Source: Verrucomicrobiota bacterium (lineage in GTDB: Bacteria; Verrucomicrobiota; Verrucomicrobiia; Limisphaerales; UBA1096). Taken from it: a stretch of DNA of 8,057 bases. Position 1 is the first letter of the stretch. Every line of letters begins with the position of its first letter. Where the stretch lies: the NCBI GenBank assembly GCA_003972865.1, contig QOAX01000001.1:1-8057 (forward strand). The letters are read 5' to 3'. Made by a program: the position numbers and the translations under genes. Positions 5,632 through 8,057 of the stretch are shown here, piece by piece. Under the pieces are notes generated by a model, which searched no databases, was not told the origin of the DNA, and was given only the letters and a program-made list of their open reading frames with translations.

Positions 5632-6836
5632 AGCAGGCTCCACTTGGCCAAGCGCAGGACGGCGCGCGGGCGGCTGCTCATTTGCTCGTACCAGGCGGTG
5701 AGCAGGATGCCGTCCTGCAACTCGACGGTGGAGGGGTAGCCGAGGTCGCCGTTCGCGCCGTCGCCGGAAATGGTGATTGGCTTGCTCCAGGTTTTGCCAT
5801 GGTCGGTGCTGATGCGCGCCTGGTTGCCGAACGGCTTGCGGCGGTAGCCATAAGTCATCAGCAAACGGCCATCGCGCAGCCGCAGCAGGTGCGACGGCAA
5901 TCCCCAGACGCCGATCGGGTGCGGCACGCTCCAGGTTTTGCCGCCGTCGGTGGACTCGCTTTGCAGAGTCTCCCGGCTGTTGGCCGAGTTGTGGTTTCGA
6001 ATTTGCGCGACGAGGGTGCCGTTGGCGGCTTCGACGGCGTGCAACTCGTGGTACTCGCCGGGATCATCGCCGGGCCGGGTGGGAATCTGCGACAGTTTTT
6101 TCCACGATCGGCCGTCGTCGGTGGATTCGCAGACGCCGATCCATTTGCCGCTCTTCCACAAATCCTTCCCGGCGTAGAGCTGTCGGCCGTCCGCGAGTTG
6201 TATTGGGCCGTGGGGGCTGTTGACGATCGAGTCATACGGCGTGGACCAGGTGACTCCGCTGTCGGTCGAGCGCAGCATCCACGTGCCGAGTTGTGCCTTG
6301 CGCTCGGCCTCGCTGATACGGTGATGAGCGCCGCGCCAGCGGGCCTGACGCGCGGTGTCCCAGTTGTTGATTTCGCTGTTGCGAAAATAATGCTCGTAGG
6401 CCAGCGACGAAAATGTGGTGGCGAGCAACGAGCCCTTGGCCGTCTCGAGGATGCCGGCGTCGCGGTCGTCGATCGCGAGGTCGAGCAGCACGCGGGGGAA
6501 TGTCCACGTTTTGCCGTCGTCGTCCGAGCGCATCAGTTCCACCTGGCCAAAGGGGCAGACGTGCATCTCGCGTCCGCCGGAACAGACGAGCAGCAACTGG
6601 CCGTTGCGCCGCCGAGCCAGCGTCGGCCAGCCGTGGTAGTGATTCGGGCGCAGGCTGACGACCCCGATGCCGTGCACCTTGGCCAAGTGCCTGGTTGTTT
6701 CGGAACGAATGTGCGGGGCGAACGCGGCACCGAGGCCAAGCGCGGCCGATTGGCGCAGCATGCGGCGGCGGGAGAGGGGACGAGGCTTCACGGCGGAGAC
6801 GGTAACGTGGTTTTGCAGGGTGGACAAGCCGGCCAC
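5628..6836 (-). CDS. Sialidase-like (BNR/Asp-box) six-bladed beta-propeller protein with Tat-type signal
   Basis: The 402-residue product carries five Asp-box motifs (S-x-D-x-G-x-[TS]-W): SDDDGKTW 104-111, STDSGVTW 190-197, STDDGRSW 238-245, STDGGKTW 295-302 and STDHGKTW 343-350. These mark a sialidase-type beta-propeller. PVC bacteria have many such secreted proteins, often annotated as exo-alpha-sialidase. Whether this one cleaves sialic acid is unknown, and the arginine triad was not traced. The N-terminus has SRRRMLRQSAALGLGAAFA (22-40), a twin-arginine-like signal implying export of a folded protein. The start is GTG at 6836; an in-frame GTG at 6791 would give a shorter Tat n-region (KPRPLSRRR) and is a real alternative. 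The longer start is kept because the 15 extra codons have coding-like GC at third positions. No Shine-Dalgarno sequence precedes either. It lies 60 bp downstream of the EEP gene, probably in one operon. Confidence 0.88.
   Translation of the reverse strand: MAGLSTLQNHVTVSAVKPRPLSRRRMLRQSAALGLGAAFAPHIRSETTRHLAKVHGIGVVSLRPNHYHGWPTLARRRNGQLLLVCSGGREMHVCPFGQVELMRSDDDGKTWTFPRVLLDLAIDDRDAGILETAKGSLLATTFSSLAYEHYFRNSEINNWDTARQARWRGAHHRISEAERKAQLGTWMLRSTDSGVTWSTPYDSIVNSPHGPIQLADGRQLYAGKDLWKSGKWIGVCESTDDGRSWKKLSQIPTRPGDDPGEYHELHAVEAANGTLVAQIRNHNSANSRETLQSESTDGGKTWSVPHPIGVWGLPSHLLRLRDGRLLMTYGYRRKPFGNQARISTDHGKTWSKPITISGDGANGDLGYPSTVELQDGILLTAWYEQMSSRPRAVLRLAKWSLL
5643..5652. repeat. Iterated palindrome, CTTGGCCAAG
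   Basis: Exact 10-bp palindrome in the last codons of the sialidase-like gene, read on the minus strand as LAK (in LRLAKWS). Confidence 0.8.
6678..6687. repeat. Iterated palindrome, CTTGGCCAAG
   Basis: Exact 10-bp palindrome just after the signal-peptide region of the sialidase-like gene, read on the minus strand as LAK (in RHLAKVH). Confidence 0.8.
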
Positions 6837-6896
6837 GCGGAGTTCGTGGAGTATTGACGGGTCAACAGGACGTACAGGGTTGGATAACGGTGGGCG

Positions 6897-7844
6897 TTAC
6901 TCTTGTTTTTTGCTCCGGCGGGAAGAGATGATGATGGTGGAGGCGATGCCGATGGGGATGGCGCTAAGCAGCGTCATGACGATGATGAGCAGGGCCAACT
7001 CGGGGGTGCTCATCGCATGGGGTGCGGGTTTGAATTGAATCTCGGCCACCAGCGGCAGGTGGTCGGATGCCTCGGTTTTCGGCACGTCCATCCATCGTAC
7101 CCTGAAGTTTTTTTTGCCGGAGAGCCAGATGTAGTCGATTCGCCGTGTCGGGTTGGCGCTGCCCATCGTGAAGCCGTTGCCCTTGCCGGCGATGCCCCAT
7201 GCGTCGGTCCATTTTTTGCTGAGTCGCTTGTGCAGTTCGCTGTCCGGTATGTCGTTGAAGTCGCCGCATAACAGGGCAGGCAGGCCGGTGTGTCTGGCGA
7301 AGAGGTCGGCGAATTGAGTTTCGCTGAACAGTCGCTCGCCCGGGTCGCCGGTGTGGTCCAAGTGCGTGCAGATAAACAGCAGTTGGCTCTGGGCAATTTT
7401 CAGCACGGCCTGCAGGACGCCCCTTTGCTCGCCTTCGCGAGCCTGTTTCAGGCGATAGTTTTCGTACGACTCGATGGGAAAGCGACTCAGGATCGCGGTG
7501 CCGTATTGGCCACCCTGAAAGTTATCGAGGTTGGCTCCAAACGCGACGTTCATCCCGGTGAGCCTGGCCAGGTCCGCCGGCATGTCGATGCCGCCGGTGC
7601 GCCCGGTGTTTTTGTCAACCTCCTGCAGGGCGATGACGTCTGCGTTGGACTGTCGGAGGACGTTGGCGATGCGCTCAAGATCTACCTTGCCGTCCAGTCC
7701 CTCGGCGTGGTGGATGTTGTAGGTCATCACACGCAACACCACCGGCGTGATGTCGGGCGAATTGCAGCCGGGCAGCAAACTCAAGCCAAGCGCTGAGAAA
7801 AAAAGACAGAGGCCAAGCGACCCCTGCCTGGTGAATTGCCTCAT
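6897..7844 (-). CDS. Endonuclease/exonuclease/phosphatase (EEP) family lipoprotein with C-terminal membrane helix
   Basis: EEP-fold enzymes are Mg2+-dependent phosphodiesterases acting on nucleic acids, phosphoinositides or sphingomyelin; the substrate cannot be read from this sequence. The 315 residues begin with a lipoprotein signal whose lipobox is LLPGC (Cys27). All core motifs are present: MTYNIHHAEG (40-49, Asn43), ALQEVD (72-77, Glu75 as metal ligand), QYGTAILSR (113-121), CTHLDH (159-164), CGDFND (193-198, Asp195/Asn197), RRIDYIWL (234-241) and the terminal SDHLPLVAEI (260-269, catalytic His262). The EEP domain ends near 272. A further 43 residues form a hydrophobic helix (about 282-307) followed by RRSKKQE, which would anchor the C-terminus too. 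The ATG at 7844 is supported by the lipoprotein signal and by a Shine-Dalgarno-like AGGCGG five bases upstream. It lies 21 bp downstream of the ThuA-like fragment, indicating co-transcription. Confidence 0.92.
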   Translation of the reverse strand: MRQFTRQGSLGLCLFFSALGLSLLPGCNSPDITPVVLRVMTYNIHHAEGLDGKVDLERIANVLRQSNADVIALQEVDKNTGRTGGIDMPADLARLTGMNVAFGANLDNFQGGQYGTAILSRFPIESYENYRLKQAREGEQRGVLQAVLKIAQSQLLFICTHLDHTGDPGERLFSETQFADLFARHTGLPALLCGDFNDIPDSELHKRLSKKWTDAWGIAGKGNGFTMGSANPTRRIDYIWLSGKKNFRVRWMDVPKTEASDHLPLVAEIQFKPAPHAMSTPELALLIIVMTLLSAIPIGIASTIIISSRRSKKQE

Positions 7845-7849
7845 GACGA

Positions 7850-7855
7850 CCGCCT
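7850..7855 (-). promoter_or_regulatory. Shine-Dalgarno-like site of the EEP gene
   Basis: AGGCGG on the minus strand (5/6 to AGGAGG) stands five bases before the ATG at 7844. It is the only gene start in the window with a recognisable ribosome-binding site and supports the chosen start. Confidence 0.45.
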
Positions 7856-7865
7856 AGTTTTTCTT

Positions 7866-8057
7866 CTACCGCCTGAGGCGGAAATCGGCGGGACGCTTGT
7901 TTTGCGTCGGCCAGTAGTCCCCCCGCCTGAAGCTGTATTGCGACGGGTTGAGTTCCCCGACGAGATCGACCTTTGTGCCGTCCTTGGGGATTTCGAGGTC
8001 CAGCAGCCAATAGGCTCCATTGACCAGCAAACGGCGGGTGCCGGGGGCCGCGAGGTC
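7866..8057 (-). CDS. C-terminal fragment, probably ThuA-like domain protein (5' truncated by window edge)
   Basis: The minus strand is open from the window end to TAG at 7866-7868, giving the last 63 residues of a protein. The readable motifs are TRRLLVNGAYWLLDLEIP, then VDLVGELNPSQYSF and the ending TQNKRPADFRLRR. The pattern RRLLVNaaYW-x-L-x-IP followed by V-x-x-VGE-x-xP-x-x-[YF]-x-F and a final basic PAD segment is recalled from the C-terminus of ThuA-like (trehalose-utilisation type, class I glutamine-amidotransferase-like fold) proteins of PVC bacteria. The match is from memory of the family, not alignment. It is the first gene of the minus-strand cluster visible here; its start and any promoter lie outside the window. 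Confidence 0.65.
   Translation of the reverse strand, partial: DLAAPGTRRLLVNGAYWLLDLEIPKDGTKVDLVGELNPSQYSFRRGDYWPTQNKRPADFRLRR

Noticed and set aside
596..6687. The palindrome as an ordinary transcription-factor operator
   Set aside because: All exact copies are inside coding regions far from starts in five unrelated genes, unlike an operator distribution.
5550..6857. 435-codon plus-strand open frame opposite the sialidase-like gene
   Set aside because: Antisense to a protein with five intact Asp-boxes; its translation is low-complexity A/G/V/R-rich and shows no domain.
6854..6865. Small inverted repeat TTGAC-GG-GTCAA between the EEP and sialidase genes
   Set aside because: Five-base arms with a 2-nt loop and no U-tract; too short to call a terminator or operator.
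7675..8010. Minus-strand open frame spanning the ThuA-like end and EEP start
   Set aside because: Out of frame with both well-supported proteins; the reading that ends at 7866 gives a recognisable C-terminus instead.

Overview
The window is a compact, GC-rich chromosomal segment from a Gram-negative-type bacterium, most likely of the Planctomycetota/Verrucomicrobiota (PVC) group. That placement is inferred from family content (CotH-like secreted protein, Asp-box sialidase with a Tat-like signal, ThuA-like C-terminus, several secreted enzymes) and from the scarcity of Shine-Dalgarno sequences. No phylogenetic marker was aligned. No CRISPR array, insertion sequence, integrase or phage gene was seen.

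Layout from left to right: (1) the 3' end of a ComEC/Rec2-like DNA-uptake gene (+), cut by the window edge; (2) ffh, the SRP GTPase (-), whose stop codon abuts that of comEC; (3) a short regulatory gap with back-to-back promoter candidates, then tRNA-Tyr(GTA) (+) and a good intrinsic terminator; (4) a secreted gamma-glutamyltranspeptidase (-); (5) a divergent 139-bp intergenic region; (6) a secreted CotH-family kinase-like gene (+) that appears frameshifted near its 3' end, its family-typical C-terminus continuing in the +1 frame; (7) a minus-strand cluster, probably an operon, transcribed in the order ThuA-like fragment, lipoprotein endonuclease/exonuclease/phosphatase (EEP) family protein, Asp-box sialidase-like protein. 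ffh and tRNA-Tyr are housekeeping. GGT, CotH, EEP, sialidase and probably ThuA are cell-envelope or secreted functions, and no single pathway joining them is evident.

The most unusual signal is not a gene. The palindrome TTGGCCAA occurs 10 times in 8 kb, and its 10-mer CTTGGCCAAG 8 times, where a rough estimate expects about 0.1 and 0.01. Three copies extend to the identical perfect 14-bp palindrome CGCTTGGCCAAGCG and a fourth to a different perfect 14-bp palindrome, GACTTGGCCAAGTC. All copies lie inside coding regions, in five different genes and in all three reading frames (read as LAK, LGQ or WPS), so the constraint looks to be on DNA rather than protein. This resembles the cyanobacterial highly iterated palindrome HIP1 but with a different sequence. 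Its function is unknown; a DNA-modification target, an uptake/self-recognition word or a chromosome-organisation site are all possible.

Secondary points of interest are the cotH frameshift, two convergent gene pairs with abutting or overlapping stops, an apparently near-leaderless ffh promoter, a ComEC beta-lactamase-like domain lacking a usual histidine motif, and an EEP lipoprotein with an added C-terminal membrane helix.
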